A stretch of 64,000 nucleotides of DNA from Streptomyces sp. TLI_146. Lineage in GTDB: Bacteria > Actinomycetota > Actinomycetes > Streptomycetales > Streptomycetaceae. The stretch lies in contig NZ_PJMX01000001.1 of NCBI RefSeq assembly GCF_002846415.1, positions 2,356,001-2,420,000 of the forward strand, written 5' to 3'. Within the stretch, counting starts at the first letter, position 1; each line of letters begins with the position of its first letter. The position numbers were made by a program, and so were the translations under genes. This document shows, one piece after another, positions 1 to 9,175 of the stretch. A model generated the notes under the pieces. It saw nothing but the letters and a program-made list of their open reading frames with translations, did no database searches and was not told the DNA's origin.

Positions 1-531
1 CGCCTTCGAGCTCGGCTTGTCCGACGGCGTCGAGGACGGCTTGTTCTTGTCGCCGTTCTTGTCCGCGCCCTTGCTGGCCGAGGGGCTCGGCGTGGTGCTG
101 GGGGCGGGCTTCGTCGGGGTACCGGCGGCGACCGTCAGGACGGGCCGGAAGTAGAGCTTGGCGGTGGTGCCGACCTGCTGGCGGGCCTGCTCCGAGTTCG
201 TCCCCTTGGGGATGTTGACGATGATGTTGCGATCGCCCTGGGTCTGGACCTCGGCCTCGGAGACACCCAGGCCATTGACACGGCGGTTCATGATCGAGAC
301 CGCGGTGTCCATGTTGGCCTTGTTGATCGCCTTCTCCTGGCCGGGCTCGGCCTTCGCCTTGAGCGTGATGCTCGTACCGCCGGCGAGGTCGATGCCCAGG
401 CGCGGCGTCGTGTGCCCGGAGGCGAACATGCCGCCCGCGAGGGCCACCATGGCGATCAGGAACAGGACCAGGGTGCGCCCCGGCCTGCCCTGGGCCCCCG
501 CCGGCCTTCGGCCCTTCTTCGGTGCTGCCAC
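1..531 (-). CDS. secD: Protein translocase subunit SecD (N-terminal part, cut by window edge)
   Basis: SecD is the membrane subunit that, with SecF and YajC, uses the proton gradient to help preproteins leave the SecYEG channel. Only the first ~177 residues are present. After a basic N-terminus (GTG start at 531) there is one membrane segment (about residues 19-38), then the family motif LGIDLAGG and the start of the first periplasmic domain. A Ser/Thr/Lys/Pro-rich stretch follows (residues ~125-177), a low-complexity insertion common in actinobacterial SecD. It lies downstream of yajC in the same direction, the usual ruvCAB-yajC-secDF order. A GGGAG ribosome site lies ~12 bases before the GTG. 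Confidence 0.93.
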   Translation of the reverse strand, partial: MAAPKKGRRPAGAQGRPGRTLVLFLIAMVALAGGMFASGHTTPRLGIDLAGGTSITLKAKAEPGQEKAINKANMDTAVSIMNRRVNGLGVSEAEVQTQGDRNIIVNIPKGTNSEQARQQVGTTAKLYFRPVLTVAAGTPTKPAPSTTPSPSASKGADKNGDKNKPSSTPSDKPSSKA

Positions 532-675
532 CTTGTCGTTTCTCCCTGTCCAACCGCCCGCGCCGGGTGTGCGCCTGGGCGGCCACGAAGTGTTGTGGGG
601 ACGTCCCCCGTGGAAGTCGTCACCCTCGGCGGGACCGGCGGGCGCGGATGCGCGCCCAGCGGTCCCGGAGAGTGG

Positions 676-1137
676 TTACTTCGCGTCCGACTCGCCGTCT
701 GCCTTGCCGTCCTTGGGCGCGGCGGCGTCGTCCGCCTCGTCCTTCTTGCCCAGGTCGATCTTGTCCGCCGGGGCGGCCTCGGCCGCGTCGTCGGCGGTCT
801 CGGTCAGCGACGAGGCGTCGTCCGGCACGGCCGGGAGGTCGGACGTCTCGCCCGAGTCGCCGTGCACGATGCGGTTGTACTCCTCGTCGGAGAGGACCGC
901 GCCGATCGCGTTCTTCGCGTAGACGGCGTGGACGCCCGGCGCCACCTCCAGAAGGACCGTGTCGTCGCCGAGCTCCTTCACGGTGGCGTACATACCGCCG
1001 ATGGTGCGGACGCCGGTGCCGGGCTGCATCTCCTCGCGCATCGAGGCGGCCTGCTGCTGCTTCCTCTTCGCCGAGCGGGTCATGAGGAACATGGCCCCGA
1101 TGAGGACGATGAAGGGGAGAAGGGTCACGAGACTCAC
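676..1137 (-). CDS. yajC: Preprotein translocase subunit YajC
   Basis: Small single-span partner of SecDF. The start is GTG at 1137, preceded by GAAGGAAG; longer in-frame reading upstream has no family resemblance. The protein is 153 residues: a hydrophobic segment at residues 2-19 (VTLLPFIVLIGAMFLMT), then a basic KRKQQQ stretch, then the conserved core with PGTGVRTIGGMYATV. After about residue 85 the chain becomes Asp/Glu/Ala/Lys-rich and is probably disordered; long acidic tails are usual in Streptomyces YajC. It sits between ruvB and secD and is likely cotranscribed with both. Confidence 0.93.
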   Translation of the reverse strand: MSLVTLLPFIVLIGAMFLMTRSAKRKQQQAASMREEMQPGTGVRTIGGMYATVKELGDDTVLLEVAPGVHAVYAKNAIGAVLSDEEYNRIVHGDSGETSDLPAVPDDASSLTETADDAAEAAPADKIDLGKKDEADDAAAPKDGKADGESDAK

Positions 1138-1306
1138 GGGACGAACTTCCTTCGCACGACCGCGCAAGGAGTGCGGCCTGATCTGGGGGTGGGTATGCCG
1201 ACCTGTAAATGTAAGGGCGGCATCGGCGGAGTCTAAGCGAGTCCGCACAGCTGGAACAACGCCCAGCATCCCACCGGGGTTCCTCCCCGCGCACCCACCC
1301 GCGCCG

Positions 1307-2386
1307 TCACGGCCCGAAGAGCCCCTGTTGTCCGCTTCCCGAGACGCCGCCCTGGCCCTGCTGGGGCGGGACCAGGCCCAGGTGCGCCCAGGCGGCGGGG
1401 GTGGCGACGCGCCCGCGCGGGGTCCGCGCGAGCAGGCCTTCCCTGACGAGGAAGGGCTCGGCCACCTCCTCGACGGTCTCGCGCTCCTCCCCCACCGCGA
1501 CCGCCAGCGTGGACAGGCCGACCGGGCCGCCGCCGAACAGTTTCAGCAAGGCCTGGAGCACCGCCCGGTCCAGCCGGTCCAGACCCCGGCCGTCCACCTC
1601 GTACACCCCCAGGGCCTTCGCGGCGATCTCCTGGGTGATCACGCCGTCGGCCTTGACCTGCGCGTAGTCCCTGACGCGGCGCAGCAGCCGGTTGGCGATA
1701 CGGGGCGTGCCGCGCGAGCGGCCGGCGATCTCGGCCGCGCCCGCCGGGTCGATCTCCACGTCGAGCAGACGGGCCGAGCGGTGGATCACCCGCTCCAGCT
1801 CGGCGGGCTCGTAGAACTCCATGTGCCCGGTGAAGCCGAAGCGGTCGCGCAGCGGGGGCGGCAGCAGCCCCGCGCGCGTGGTGGCGCCGACCAGGGTGAA
1901 CGGGGGCAGCTCCAGCGGGATGGCGGTGGCGCCGGGGCCCTTGCCGACGATCACGTCGACCCGGAAGTCCTCCATCGCCATGTAGAGCATCTCCTCGGCG
2001 GGCCGCGACATCCGGTGGATCTCGTCGAGGAAGAGGACTTCACCCTCCTGGAGGGAGGAGAGGATCGCGGCGAGGTCGCCCGCGTGCTGGATCGCCGGGC
2101 CGCTGGTGATCCGGATGGGGGCGCCCATCTCGGCCGCGATGATCATCGAGAGCGTGGTCTTGCCGAGGCCGGGGGCGCCCGAGAGCAGCACGTGGTCGGC
2201 GGTGGCGCCGCGCGCCCGGGCCGCCCGCAGCACCAGGTCGAGCTGCTCGCGGACCTTCTCCTGGCCGACGAACTCCTCCAGGTCCTTGGGGCGCAGGGCG
2301 GCCTCCACGGCCTGGTCCTCGCCGTCGGCCACCGAGTCGACCAGCCTCGGGTCGGTGGCGTCGGCTCCGGTCTCGTCCCAGTTCAT
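1307..2386 (-). CDS. ruvB: Holliday junction branch migration ATPase RuvB
   Basis: Hexameric AAA+ motor that drives branch migration of Holliday junctions with RuvA during recombination repair. It has 359 residues, within the family range. Walker A is [10 protein letters not shown] (residues 70-79), Walker B is LFLDEIHR (118-125), followed by sensor sequences ([18 protein letters not shown]) and a C-terminal winged-helix domain. The ATG at 2386 lies 25 bases after the ruvA stop, so translation is probably coupled in the ruvC-A-B operon. The C-terminal tail is Gly/Gln/Ser-rich and lies outside the conserved fold. Confidence 0.97.
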   Translation of the reverse strand: MNWDETGADATDPRLVDSVADGEDQAVEAALRPKDLEEFVGQEKVREQLDLVLRAARARGATADHVLLSGAPGLGKTTLSMIIAAEMGAPIRITSGPAIQHAGDLAAILSSLQEGEVLFLDEIHRMSRPAEEMLYMAMEDFRVDVIVGKGPGATAIPLELPPFTLVGATTRAGLLPPPLRDRFGFTGHMEFYEPAELERVIHRSARLLDVEIDPAGAAEIAGRSRGTPRIANRLLRRVRDYAQVKADGVITQEIAAKALGVYEVDGRGLDRLDRAVLQALLKLFGGGPVGLSTLAVAVGEERETVEEVAEPFLVREGLLARTPRGRVATPAAWAHLGLVPPQQGQGGVSGSGQQGLFGP

Positions 2387-2411
2387 CAGTGTCGTTCTCG
2401 TCTCGGCTCGG

Positions 2412-3017
2412 TCAGCGGGCGCGGTTGAGGGTCTGCAGCGCGGCCTTCAGGAGCGCTCCGATGTTCGGGTTCCCGTCGGTCTCGGCCTGCGGGGCGACGG
2501 CGGCGACCGCCTCGTCGGCCTCCCGGGTCGCGTAGCCGAGGCCGATCAGGGCGGCGTGCAGCTGGTCGCGCCAGCCCGCCGTGACAGGGGCGCCGACGGC
2601 CGGGGCGCTGCCGACGGGCGCGCCGAGCCGGTCCTTCAGCTCGATGAGGAGCTTCTGGGCGCCCTTCTTTCCGATGCCGGGGACGGCGGTCAGCGCCTTC
2701 TCGTCGCCGGAGGCGAAGGCCCGGCGCAGCGCGTCCGGCGTGTGCACCGAGAGCACCGCCTGGGCGAGCCGGGGGCCCACCCCGTTGGCGGTCTGGAGCA
2801 GCTCGAAGACCTGCTTCTCGTCGTCGTCCGCGAAGCCGTACAGCGTCAGGGAGTCCTCGCGCACCACCAACGACGTGGCGAGCTTGGCCTGTTGGCCGAT
2901 GCGCAGACCGGCCAGTGTGTTCGGGGTGCACTGGAGGGCCATGCCGACGCCGCCGACCTCGACCACCGCGGTGTCGGGGGCGAGGGCGGCGACCGGGCCG
3001 CTGACGAAGGCGATCAT
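2412..3017 (-). CDS. ruvA: Holliday junction DNA-binding protein RuvA
   Basis: RuvA tetramers bind four-way junctions and load RuvB. This 201-residue protein shows an N-terminal OB domain ([20 protein letters not shown]), two helix-hairpin-helix motifs ([13 protein letters not shown] near residue 78 and [13 protein letters not shown] near 112) and the C-terminal three-helix RuvB-binding domain ([12 protein letters not shown] near 160). The ATG overlaps the ruvC stop by four bases (ATGA), a sign of translational coupling. Confidence 0.97.
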   Translation of the reverse strand: MIAFVSGPVAALAPDTAVVEVGGVGMALQCTPNTLAGLRIGQQAKLATSLVVREDSLTLYGFADDDEKQVFELLQTANGVGPRLAQAVLSVHTPDALRRAFASGDEKALTAVPGIGKKGAQKLLIELKDRLGAPVGSAPAVGAPVTAGWRDQLHAALIGLGYATREADEAVAAVAPQAETDGNPNIGALLKAALQTLNRAR

Positions 3018-3559
3018 CGCGTGACCTTCTTTACGGAGAGGTGGGCACGGCGGGCCTGCTCGTGCGCCTGTTGCAGGCGGTTCACGGCGGGGGCGCGCCA
3101 GATGTGGCAGATGGCGAGGGCCAGCGCGTCCGCCGCGTCGGCCGGTCTGGGCGGGGCGTCGAGCCGGAGGAGCCGGGTCACCATCGCGCCGACCTGGGCC
3201 TTGTCGGCCCGGCCGCTGCCGGTGACGGCGGCCTTGACCTCGCTGGGGGTGTGCAGGGCGACCGGGATGCCGCGGCGGGACGCGCAGAGCATGGCGACGG
3301 CGCTGGCCTGGGCGGTGCCCATCACCGTACGCACGTTGTGCTGGCTGAACACCCGCTCCACGGCGACGAATTCGGGCCGGTGCTCGTCCAGCCACGCTTC
3401 TATGCCCTGCTCGATGGCGACCAGGCGGTGGCCCAACTCGGCGTCCGCGGGCGTCCGGACGACACCGACGCCCAGCATGGTGAGCGGCCGGCCCGCGACC
3501 CCCTCGACGACGCCCACGCCACACCGCGTCAGCCCGGGGTCCACTCCGAGTACGCGCAC
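3014..3559 (-). CDS. ruvC: Crossover junction endodeoxyribonuclease RuvC
   Basis: Dimeric nuclease that resolves Holliday junctions by paired nicks. The 181-residue product begins [14 protein letters not shown], with the first catalytic Asp in GVDPG; the others are Glu in FVAVERVF and two acidic residues in the [14 protein letters not shown] segment. GTG at 3559 is chosen because GGGGAGGGG precedes it directly and homologues begin here; upstream in-frame residues look non-homologous. A TAGCCT-like -10 box lies at 3594-3599, so the ruv-yajC-secD operon probably starts here. Confidence 0.96.
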   Translation of the reverse strand: MRVLGVDPGLTRCGVGVVEGVAGRPLTMLGVGVVRTPADAELGHRLVAIEQGIEAWLDEHRPEFVAVERVFSQHNVRTVMGTAQASAVAMLCASRRGIPVALHTPSEVKAAVTGSGRADKAQVGAMVTRLLRLDAPPRPADAADALALAICHIWRAPAVNRLQQAHEQARRAHLSVKKVTR

Positions 3560-3620
3560 GGCCCCTCCCCTCGGTGATCTTCGACTTCCTGCCAGGCTAT
3601 CCGCTGCCACTGACAACAGC

Positions 3621-3654
3621 GGCGGGCCGGTGGGACGTGTCCCATCGGCCCGCC
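3621..3654 (-). terminator. Hairpin terminator after yebC
   Basis: Arms of 15 bases (3621-3635 and 3640-3654) around a CGTG loop pair with one G-U position. It lies just downstream of the leftward yebC stop and upstream of ruvC, so it probably separates the two transcripts. There is no clear T-run, as is common in Streptomyces. Confidence 0.6.
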
Positions 3655-3678
3655 GGAACTGCGCGGCAAGCGGCAGCG

Positions 3679-4431
3679 TTACGCGTCGACCTTCTCCATG
3701 ACCTCGTCGGAGACGTCGAAGTTGGCGAAGACGTTCTGCACGTCGTCGCTGTCCTCCAGCGCGTCGATCAGCTTGAAGATCTTGCGCGCGCCCTCCTCGT
3801 CCAGCTCGACCTGCATGGTCGGGACGAAGCTGGAGTCGGCCGAGTCGTAGTCGATGCCCGCCTCCTGGAGCGCGGTACGGACCGCGACCAGGTCGGTGGC
3901 CTCGCTGATGATCTCGAAGGTGTCACCGTTGTCGTTGACCTCTTCGGCACCGGCGTCCAGGACCGCGCCGAGCACGTCGTCCTCGGTGAGCTCCGCCTTG
4001 GGCAGGATGATGACGCCCTTGCGGTTGAAGAGGTACGAGACGGAGCCCGGGTCGGCCATGTTGCCGCCGTTGCGGGTCATGGCGACGCGGACGTCCGAGG
4101 CGGCACGGTTGCGGTTGTCGGTGAGGCACTCGATGAGCACCGCGACACCGTTCGGGCCGTAGCCCTCGTACATGATCGTCTCGTAGTCGGCGCCGCCCGC
4201 CTCGAGACCGGCACCGCGCTTGAGCGCGGAGTCGATGTTCTTGTTGGGCACCGACTGCTTCTTGGCCTTCTGCACGGCGTCGAAGAGCGTCGGGTTGCCG
4301 TCGATGTCCGCGCCGCCGGTGCGCGCCGCGACCTCGATGTTCTTGATCAGCTTCGCGAAGAGTTTGCCGCGCTTGGCGTCGATCACGGCCTTCTTGTGCT
4401 TCGTCGTAGCCCATTTAGAGTGGCCGGACAT
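3679..4431 (-). CDS. YebC/PmpR family transcriptional/translational regulator
   Basis: Member of the conserved YebC family (250 residues, typical length), whose members act as DNA-binding regulators and have been linked to relief of ribosome stalling. The diagnostic N-terminus [28 protein letters not shown] and the later [20 protein letters not shown] core are present. The ATG at 4431 is preceded by AAGGAG. The gene stands between pdxT and ruvC, the standard actinobacterial arrangement. A TAGGAT -10 box at 4477-4482 suggests its own promoter. Confidence 0.95.
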   Translation of the reverse strand: MSGHSKWATTKHKKAVIDAKRGKLFAKLIKNIEVAARTGGADIDGNPTLFDAVQKAKKQSVPNKNIDSALKRGAGLEAGGADYETIMYEGYGPNGVAVLIECLTDNRNRAASDVRVAMTRNGGNMADPGSVSYLFNRKGVIILPKAELTEDDVLGAVLDAGAEEVNDNGDTFEIISEATDLVAVRTALQEAGIDYDSADSSFVPTMQVELDEEGARKIFKLIDALEDSDDVQNVFANFDVSDEVMEKVDA

Positions 4432-4476
4432 CTGCCTGTCTCCTTCGCGTAACCAATTCTGCGTCGTTCGCCAGAG

Positions 4477-4482
4477 ATCCTA
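4477..4482 (-). promoter_or_regulatory. -10 box for yebC
   Basis: Read on the minus strand, TAGGAT matches the actinobacterial housekeeping -10 consensus exactly and lies 45 bases before the yebC ATG. No convincing -35 hexamer is seen at the usual distance, so this is a partial prediction. Confidence 0.45.
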
Positions 4483-4493
4483 CCGGGAGCGGG

Positions 4494-5081
4494 TCACCCG
4501 GCGTCGCGCACCATGTCCACGAAGAGCGCGTGCATCCGGTGGTCGCCGGTCAGCTCGGGGTGGAACGAGGTCGCGAGGGCGTTGCCCTGGCGCACCGCGA
4601 CGATGTGGCCGCCGTGCTCGGCGAGGACCTCGGTCTGCGCGCCGACCGACTCCACCCAGGGTGCCCGGATGAAGACGCCCTCGACGGGGCCGACTCCGGT
4701 GACCTCCACGGTGGCCTCGAACGACTCGTTCTGCCGTCCGAAGGCGTTGCGGCGCACGATCATGTCGATGCCGCCGATCGTCTCCTGGCCCGAGCGCGGG
4801 TCGAGGATCTTGTCGGCGAGCATGATCAGGCCGGCGCAGGTGCCGTAGACGGGCATGCCGTCGGCCACGCGCGCGCGAAGCGGCTCCATCAGCCCGAAGA
4901 GGACCGCGAGCTTGGAGATGGTGGTGGACTCGCCGCCGGGGATGACCAGGCCGTCCACCTCGGCGAGCTCCTCGGGGCGCCGGACCGGCCTGGCCACGGC
5001 GTCCGCCGCGGCCAGGGCGATCAGGTGCTCCCGTACGTCGCCCTGGAGGGCCAGGACGCCTATGACGGGTGTGCTGCTCAT
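4494..5081 (-). CDS. pdxT: Pyridoxal 5'-phosphate synthase glutaminase subunit PdxT
   Basis: Class I glutamine amidotransferase that feeds ammonia to PdxS for direct PLP synthesis. The 195-residue protein has the GGES glutamine-binding loop (49-52), the nucleophile Cys82 in YGTCAGL and the His174/Glu176 pair in SFHPEL, so the triad is intact. It starts 19 bases after the pdxS stop, consistent with a pdxS-pdxT operon and the 12+12 subunit complex formed by these families. Confidence 0.97.
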   Translation of the reverse strand: MSSTPVIGVLALQGDVREHLIALAAADAVARPVRRPEELAEVDGLVIPGGESTTISKLAVLFGLMEPLRARVADGMPVYGTCAGLIMLADKILDPRSGQETIGGIDMIVRRNAFGRQNESFEATVEVTGVGPVEGVFIRAPWVESVGAQTEVLAEHGGHIVAVRQGNALATSFHPELTGDHRMHALFVDMVRDAG

Positions 5082-5100
5082 GTCCTTCGGTACCTGTGCC

Positions 5101-6015
5101 TTACCAGCCGCGGTTGGCGTAGCGCTCGGCCTCGGGGAGGGTGTCGCAGTTGATGCCGACCATGGCCTCGCCCAGGTTGCGGGACGCGTCCGCGATGATC
5201 TTCGGGTCGTCGTAGAAGGTGGTGGCCTTCACGATGGCGGCGGCGCGCTTGGCCGGGTCGCCCGACTTGAAGATGCCGGAGCCGACGAAGACGCCCTCGG
5301 CGCCGAGCTGGCGCATCAGCGCGGCGTCGGCGGGGGTGGCCACACCACCGGCGGAGAACAGCACCACGGGGAGCTTGCCGAGCTCGGCGACCTCCTTGAC
5401 CAGCTCGTACGGGGCGCGCAGGTCCTTGGCGGCGGCGAACAGCTCGTTGTTGTCGAAGCCGCGCAGCTTGGCGATCTCGTTCTTGATCTGGCGCAGGTGG
5501 CGGACGGCCTCGACGACGTTGCCGGTGCCGGCCTCGCCCTTGGAGCGGATCATGGCCGCGCCCTCGGCGATGCGGCGCAGGGCCTCGCCCAGGTTGGTGG
5601 CGCCGCAGACGAAGGGGGTCGTGAAGGCCCACTTGTCGGAGTGGTTGACCTCGTCGGCCGGGGTGAGGACCTCGGACTCGTCGATGTAGTCGACACCGAG
5701 GGACTGGAGCACCTGGGCCTCGACGAAGTGGCCGATGCGGGACTTGGCCATGACCGGGATGGAGACGGCCTCGATGATCTCTTCGATCATGTTGGGGTCC
5801 GACATGCGCGCCACGCCGCCGTCCTTGCGGATGTCGGCGGGCACCCGCTCCAGGGCCATGACGGCCACGGCGCCGGCGTCCTCGGCGATCTTCGCCTGCT
5901 CGGCGTTGACCACGTCCATGATCACGCCGCCCTTGAGCTGCTCGGCCATGCCGCGCTTCACGCGCGCGGTGCCGGTCTCGGGGTTCTGGGCGCTGGTGGG
6001 CAGGGTGCTGGACAC
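5101..6015 (-). CDS. pdxS: Pyridoxal 5'-phosphate synthase lyase subunit PdxS
   Basis: TIM-barrel synthase that joins ribose 5-phosphate, glyceraldehyde 3-phosphate and ammonia into PLP. At 304 residues it is full length. Conserved blocks include [22 protein letters not shown] near the start, the active-site lysine segment [15 protein letters not shown], and the [14 protein letters not shown] segment. The start is GTG at 6015. It is the first gene of the pdxS-pdxT pair; yebC follows. Confidence 0.97.
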   Translation of the reverse strand: MSSTLPTSAQNPETGTARVKRGMAEQLKGGVIMDVVNAEQAKIAEDAGAVAVMALERVPADIRKDGGVARMSDPNMIEEIIEAVSIPVMAKSRIGHFVEAQVLQSLGVDYIDESEVLTPADEVNHSDKWAFTTPFVCGATNLGEALRRIAEGAAMIRSKGEAGTGNVVEAVRHLRQIKNEIAKLRGFDNNELFAAAKDLRAPYELVKEVAELGKLPVVLFSAGGVATPADAALMRQLGAEGVFVGSGIFKSGDPAKRAAAIVKATTFYDDPKIIADASRNLGEAMVGINCDTLPEAERYANRGW

Positions 6016-6186
6016 GGGACCTCGCTGGTGAAGAAGGGGTTCTCTACTGCCTCAGAGGGTCGCCGGGCGGACCAGTCCACTGCAAGGGCCAATGTGGAGG
6101 CGGTGGATCGTTTTGCCGGGCGGTTTGGCTGGCCGTGTGGCTGGCCGTTCTGGCCGGTGGGCGCCTTGGCAGGCGGTCCCTGGCGG

Positions 6187-6738
6187 TTACGGCAGTGAGC
6201 CCGGGCGGTCCGCCAGCGCGGCCGGGGGCTCGTCGTCCATCTCGAAGGCGAGGGGGAACGGGGCGTGCCCGGCCAGCCGGAACCAGCGGACCTTGCGGTG
6301 CCTGCGCAGGGCGCGGGCTGCGCGTACGGCGTCGTTGTGGAAGCGGCGGGCCATCGGGACGCGGCGTACGGCCTGGGCCAGCTCCTCCGCCGCGTCCACG
6401 CCGCCGGGGGCCTCGCGGACCGCGTCCACCTGGGCGGGCTCGCCGAAGACGGCCCGCAGCGCCTGGCTGAGCTCGCTCTCGGCGACCTCCCGTTGCTCCT
6501 CCTCGGCCTGGCGTGCCGCGTGCGCCGCCTCGTACAGGACGATGGACGCGGCGGGGTCCAGGACTCCGGAGGTGGCCAGTTCCTGGGTGACCGAGGCGCG
6601 GCGCAGCAGCTGGGCGTCGAGGGCGGCGCGGGCGGCGTCGATACGGGCGTGCAGGCGGTCGAGGCGGCCGGCGGTCCAGCTGAGGTACAGGCCGATCGCT
6701 ACGAGGGCGATGGCGGTCCAGATGAGGGTTGCGGTCAC
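6187..6738 (-). CDS. LemA-like single-span membrane protein
   Basis: The 183-residue product has one N-terminal membrane segment (about residues 3-18) and then a helical, charged body. Two blocks resemble the LemA family: RLHARIDAARAALDAQLLRR after the membrane segment, and a late RRVPMARRFHNDAVRAARAL block (LemA proteins carry ARxFYNDAVR here). This suggests a distant LemA relative of unknown function. GTG at 6738 is chosen because a TAGCCT -10-like box ends 8 bases upstream and no ribosome site is visible, so the mRNA may be leaderless; a TTG at 6747 is the alternative. It is conserved beside pimA in Streptomyces. Confidence 0.75.
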   Translation of the reverse strand: MTATLIWTAIALVAIGLYLSWTAGRLDRLHARIDAARAALDAQLLRRASVTQELATSGVLDPAASIVLYEAAHAARQAEEEQREVAESELSQALRAVFGEPAQVDAVREAPGGVDAAEELAQAVRRVPMARRFHNDAVRAARALRRHRKVRWFRLAGHAPFPLAFEMDDEPPAALADRPGSLP

Positions 6739-6851
6739 GGGCGGCAAGGCTACCGGGCCCTCCGGGGGGCTGGGGGGGGTGGAGACGGGGTGCCCGGGGC
6801 TATGGCCCCGGACCCCGCTTGGGGCTTCGCCCCTTATTGCCCGGTGCTTGT

Positions 6852-6895
6852 CTGCGGGCCGGTGGTGGGCTGGTCGCGCAGTTCCCCGCGCCCCT
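6852..6895 (-). repeat. Dispersed GC-rich repeat, copy A
   Basis: Minus-strand reading gives the family core GGGGCGCGGGGAACTGCGCG followed by ACCAGCCCACCACCGGCCCGCAG with a TTAAGGGG lead-in. It is the best-preserved of three same-direction copies downstream of pimA. Confidence 0.85.
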
Positions 6896-6914
6896 TAACG
6901 GGCCGGTGCTTGTG

Positions 6915-6956
6915 TGCGGGTTGTGGTGGGTTGCTCGCGCCGTTCCCCGCGCCCCT
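6915..6956 (-). repeat. Dispersed GC-rich repeat, copy B
   Basis: A diverged copy: the core GGGGCGCGGGGAACG is kept, then GCGCGAGCAACCCACCACAA. It is 63 bases from copy A in the same orientation. Confidence 0.8.
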
Positions 6957-6970
6957 TAAGCCGTCTTCGT

Positions 6971-7013
6971 CTGCGGACCGTGGTCGGTTGCTCGCGCCGT
7001 TCCCCGCGCCCCT
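6971..7013 (-). repeat. Dispersed GC-rich repeat, copy C
   Basis: Same orientation as copies A and B, closest to B (shared GAACGGCGCGAGCAACC). The even ~56-63-base spacing of A, B and C suggests local tandem duplication after an initial insertion. Confidence 0.8.
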
Positions 7014-7062
7014 TAAGCGCCCCTGCGGGGCGCCCAGGGGATTGCCGCGCAGCGGCATTTTC

Positions 7063-7106
7063 AGGGGCGCGGGGAACTGCGCGACCAGCCCACCACCGGG
7101 CCGCAG
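7063..7106 (+). repeat. Dispersed GC-rich repeat, copy D (inverted)
   Basis: It matches copy A almost exactly in the opposite orientation. A-D could therefore fold as a long inverted repeat immediately 3' of pimA. Confidence 0.85.
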
Positions 7107-7121
7107 ACGAACTCCGGGCCC

Positions 7122-8282
7122 TCAGTCCCTCGCCAAGCCGAATCTCGCCCTGAACCCGGGGCGTTCGTCCGCTGCCACCGAGGCCGCGCCGTCCGTCACC
7201 GTTTCGTAGACCGCGAGGATGTCCGCGCCTACCGTCGACCAGTCGAAGCGGCGCACATGGGCTGAGCCGCGGGCGCTGAGTTCGGCTCGGCGGGACGGGT
7301 CGGAGAGGAGAGCCAGGGCCGAGCGCGCCAGCGCGTCCGCGTCCTCGTTGGCGAAGAGTTCGCCCGCGCCGCCCTGGTCCAGGACCTGCGCGAACGCGTC
7401 CAGGTCGCTCGCCAGGACCGCCGCCCCGGCCGACAGGGCCTCGACGAGGATGATGCCGAAGCTCTCGCCGCCGGTGTTGGGCGCCACGTACACGTCGACG
7501 CTGCTCAGGAAGCGCGCCTTGTCCTCGTCGCTCACCATGCCCAGGAACTCCACCCGGGAGCGCAGCTCCGGAGGGAGGGACGCCACGGCTTCCTGTTCGT
7601 CGCCCCTGCCCGCCACCAGCAGGCGGGTCTGCGGGCGCTCGGCCAGGATCTTCGGCAGCGCCTTCATCAGGACCGGCAGGCCCTTCCTCGGCTCGTCGAT
7701 GCGCCCTATGAAGCCGAGCGTGTCGCCCTGCCACTGCGGCTTGGGCTCCGCCTTGGCGAAGAAGTCGACGTCGACGCCGTTGGGGATCACCACCGCGTCG
7801 CCGCCGAGGTGCTCGACCAGCGTGCGCCGCGCGTACTCGCTCACCGCGATCCGCGCGCTGATCTTCTCCAGGGCGGGCTGGAGGATCGGGTACGCCGCGA
7901 TCATCGCCCGCGAGCGCGGGTTGGAGGTGTGGAACGTCGCCACGATCGGGCCCTGCGCCGCCCAGCAGCTCAGCAGGCCCAGGGACGGCGAGGCGGGCTC
8001 ATGGATGTGGATCACGTCGAACGTGCCCTCGTGCAGCCACCGCCGCACCCGGGCCGCCGAGAGGAAGCCGAAGTTGAGCCGGGCCACCGAGCCGTTGTAG
8101 GGCACCGGCACCGCCCGGCCCGCCGAGACCACGTACGGCGGGAGCGGCGTCTCGTCGTCGGCCGGGGCCAGGACGGAGACCTCGTGGCCGCGCCGGATCA
8201 GATGCTCGGCCAGGTCCCTGATGTGGAACTGGACGCCGCCGGGGACGTCCCAGGAGTACGGGCAGACGATGCCGATCCTCAC
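7122..8282 (-). CDS. pimA: Phosphatidylinositol alpha-1,2-mannosyltransferase (PimA-type GT4)
   Basis: GT4 glycosyltransferase predicted to move mannose from GDP-mannose to phosphatidylinositol, the first step of PI mannoside synthesis at the inner face of the membrane. The 386-residue protein has the N-terminal acceptor domain opening MRIGIVCPYSWDVPGGVQ, a central IGRIDEPRKGLPVL donor-domain start near residue 190, and the E-x7-E-type segment ESFGIILVEALSAGAAV near residue 283. Its ATG overlaps the upstream acyltransferase stop by four bases. Position after the acyltransferase and PI-phosphate synthase genes matches the mycobacterial PIM operon and supports the assignment. Confidence 0.93.
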   Translation of the reverse strand: MRIGIVCPYSWDVPGGVQFHIRDLAEHLIRRGHEVSVLAPADDETPLPPYVVSAGRAVPVPYNGSVARLNFGFLSAARVRRWLHEGTFDVIHIHEPASPSLGLLSCWAAQGPIVATFHTSNPRSRAMIAAYPILQPALEKISARIAVSEYARRTLVEHLGGDAVVIPNGVDVDFFAKAEPKPQWQGDTLGFIGRIDEPRKGLPVLMKALPKILAERPQTRLLVAGRGDEQEAVASLPPELRSRVEFLGMVSDEDKARFLSSVDVYVAPNTGGESFGIILVEALSAGAAVLASDLDAFAQVLDQGGAGELFANEDADALARSALALLSDPSRRAELSARGSAHVRRFDWSTVGADILAVYETVTDGAASVAADERPGFRARFGLARD

Positions 8283-9175
8283 GCCCGGCGCTCCTCAAGG
8301 TCGGCGAGCCACAGTCGCTGCAGCATGTGCCAGTCCTCCGGGTGTTCGGCGATTCCGGTGGCGAAGGCGTCCGCCAGCGCCTGGGTCATCACGGAGGTCT
8401 TCTCCGCGCGCGTGCCCGTCTCCGGCACGTCGATCGGCGGGTGCACCCTGCCCTGCATGACGGCCGACTCGTCGTACCAGAGCGTCACGGGCAGCAGCAG
8501 CGCGCCCGTCTGCTGGGCCAGCAGGGCCGGACCGGCGGGCATCCGCGCGGTGTCCCCGAAGAACTTCACCTCGACGCCGGAGGCCGACAGGTCGCGGTCG
8601 GCGACCAGGCAGACCAGGCCGCCGTCGCGCAGCCGCCGGGCCAGCGTGCCGAAGGCCGAGCCGCCGGTGTGCGGCAGGACCTCCATGCCCAGGCTCTCGC
8701 GGTAGGCGACGAACCGGTCGTACAGCGTCTCCGGCTTGAGCCGCTCGGCGACCGTGGTGAACGGGGTGTCCAGCTTGGTGGTGACCCAGGCGCCCGCCAG
8801 GTCGTAGTTGCCCATGTGCGGCAGCGCCAGGACCACGCCCCGGCCGGAGGCGAGGCCGTCGACCAGGTAGTGCACGTCCTGCGGCTCGAAACCGGTCTTC
8901 ATCCGGTCCTTGCTCCAGGCGGGCAGCCGGAACGACTCCATCCAGTACCGCATGTACGAGCGCATTCCGGCCTTGGACAGCTCGGCCAGGCGCTGCGGGG
9001 AGGCGTCGGGCACCACGCGCGCGAGGTTGGACTCCAGCCGCAGCACGCTCTTGCCGCGCCGCTTCCACACCGTGTCCGCGATCCGCCGGCCCAGGCCCGT
9101 GGCCATCGGCTCGGGGAGCTTCTTGACGGTGGCCCAGCCCAGTCCGTACAGCGTGTCCGTCAGCCGTTCCCTCAT
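8279..9175 (-). CDS. HtrB/MsbB-type acyltransferase (PIM acyltransferase PatA-like)
   Basis: Membrane-associated acyltransferase of the lipid A lauroyl/myristoyl family; by context it acylates the mannose of PIM1 as mycobacterial PatA does. The 298-residue product carries the catalytic HX4D motif (His120-MGNY-Asp125) and the later LVADRDLSASGVEVKFFG block. ATG at 9175 overlaps the upstream CDP-alcohol transferase stop (ATGA), and its own stop overlaps pimA, so the three genes form a tightly coupled unit. Annotation as lauroyl acyltransferase reflects homology only; lipid A is absent from this group. Confidence 0.9.
   Translation of the reverse strand: MRERLTDTLYGLGWATVKKLPEPMATGLGRRIADTVWKRRGKSVLRLESNLARVVPDASPQRLAELSKAGMRSYMRYWMESFRLPAWSKDRMKTGFEPQDVHYLVDGLASGRGVVLALPHMGNYDLAGAWVTTKLDTPFTTVAERLKPETLYDRFVAYRESLGMEVLPHTGGSAFGTLARRLRDGGLVCLVADRDLSASGVEVKFFGDTARMPAGPALLAQQTGALLLPVTLWYDESAVMQGRVHPPIDVPETGTRAEKTSVMTQALADAFATGIAEHPEDWHMLQRLWLADLEERRA

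Larger units (their letters stand above)
6739..7121. other. Gene-free segment holding four copies of the dispersed GC-rich repeat
   Basis: This 383-base stretch between pimA and the LemA-like gene has no supported coding sequence. It holds three repeat copies in one orientation and one inverted, plus a small extra hairpin (TGCGGGGCGCCCAGGGG region near 7023-7040). It is also purine/pyrimidine skewed (run of G near 6762-6778). Confidence 0.6.

Noticed and set aside
6852..7106. Repeats as ends of an insertion sequence
   Set aside because: There is no transposase-like frame between the inverted copies, and copies also occur singly elsewhere.
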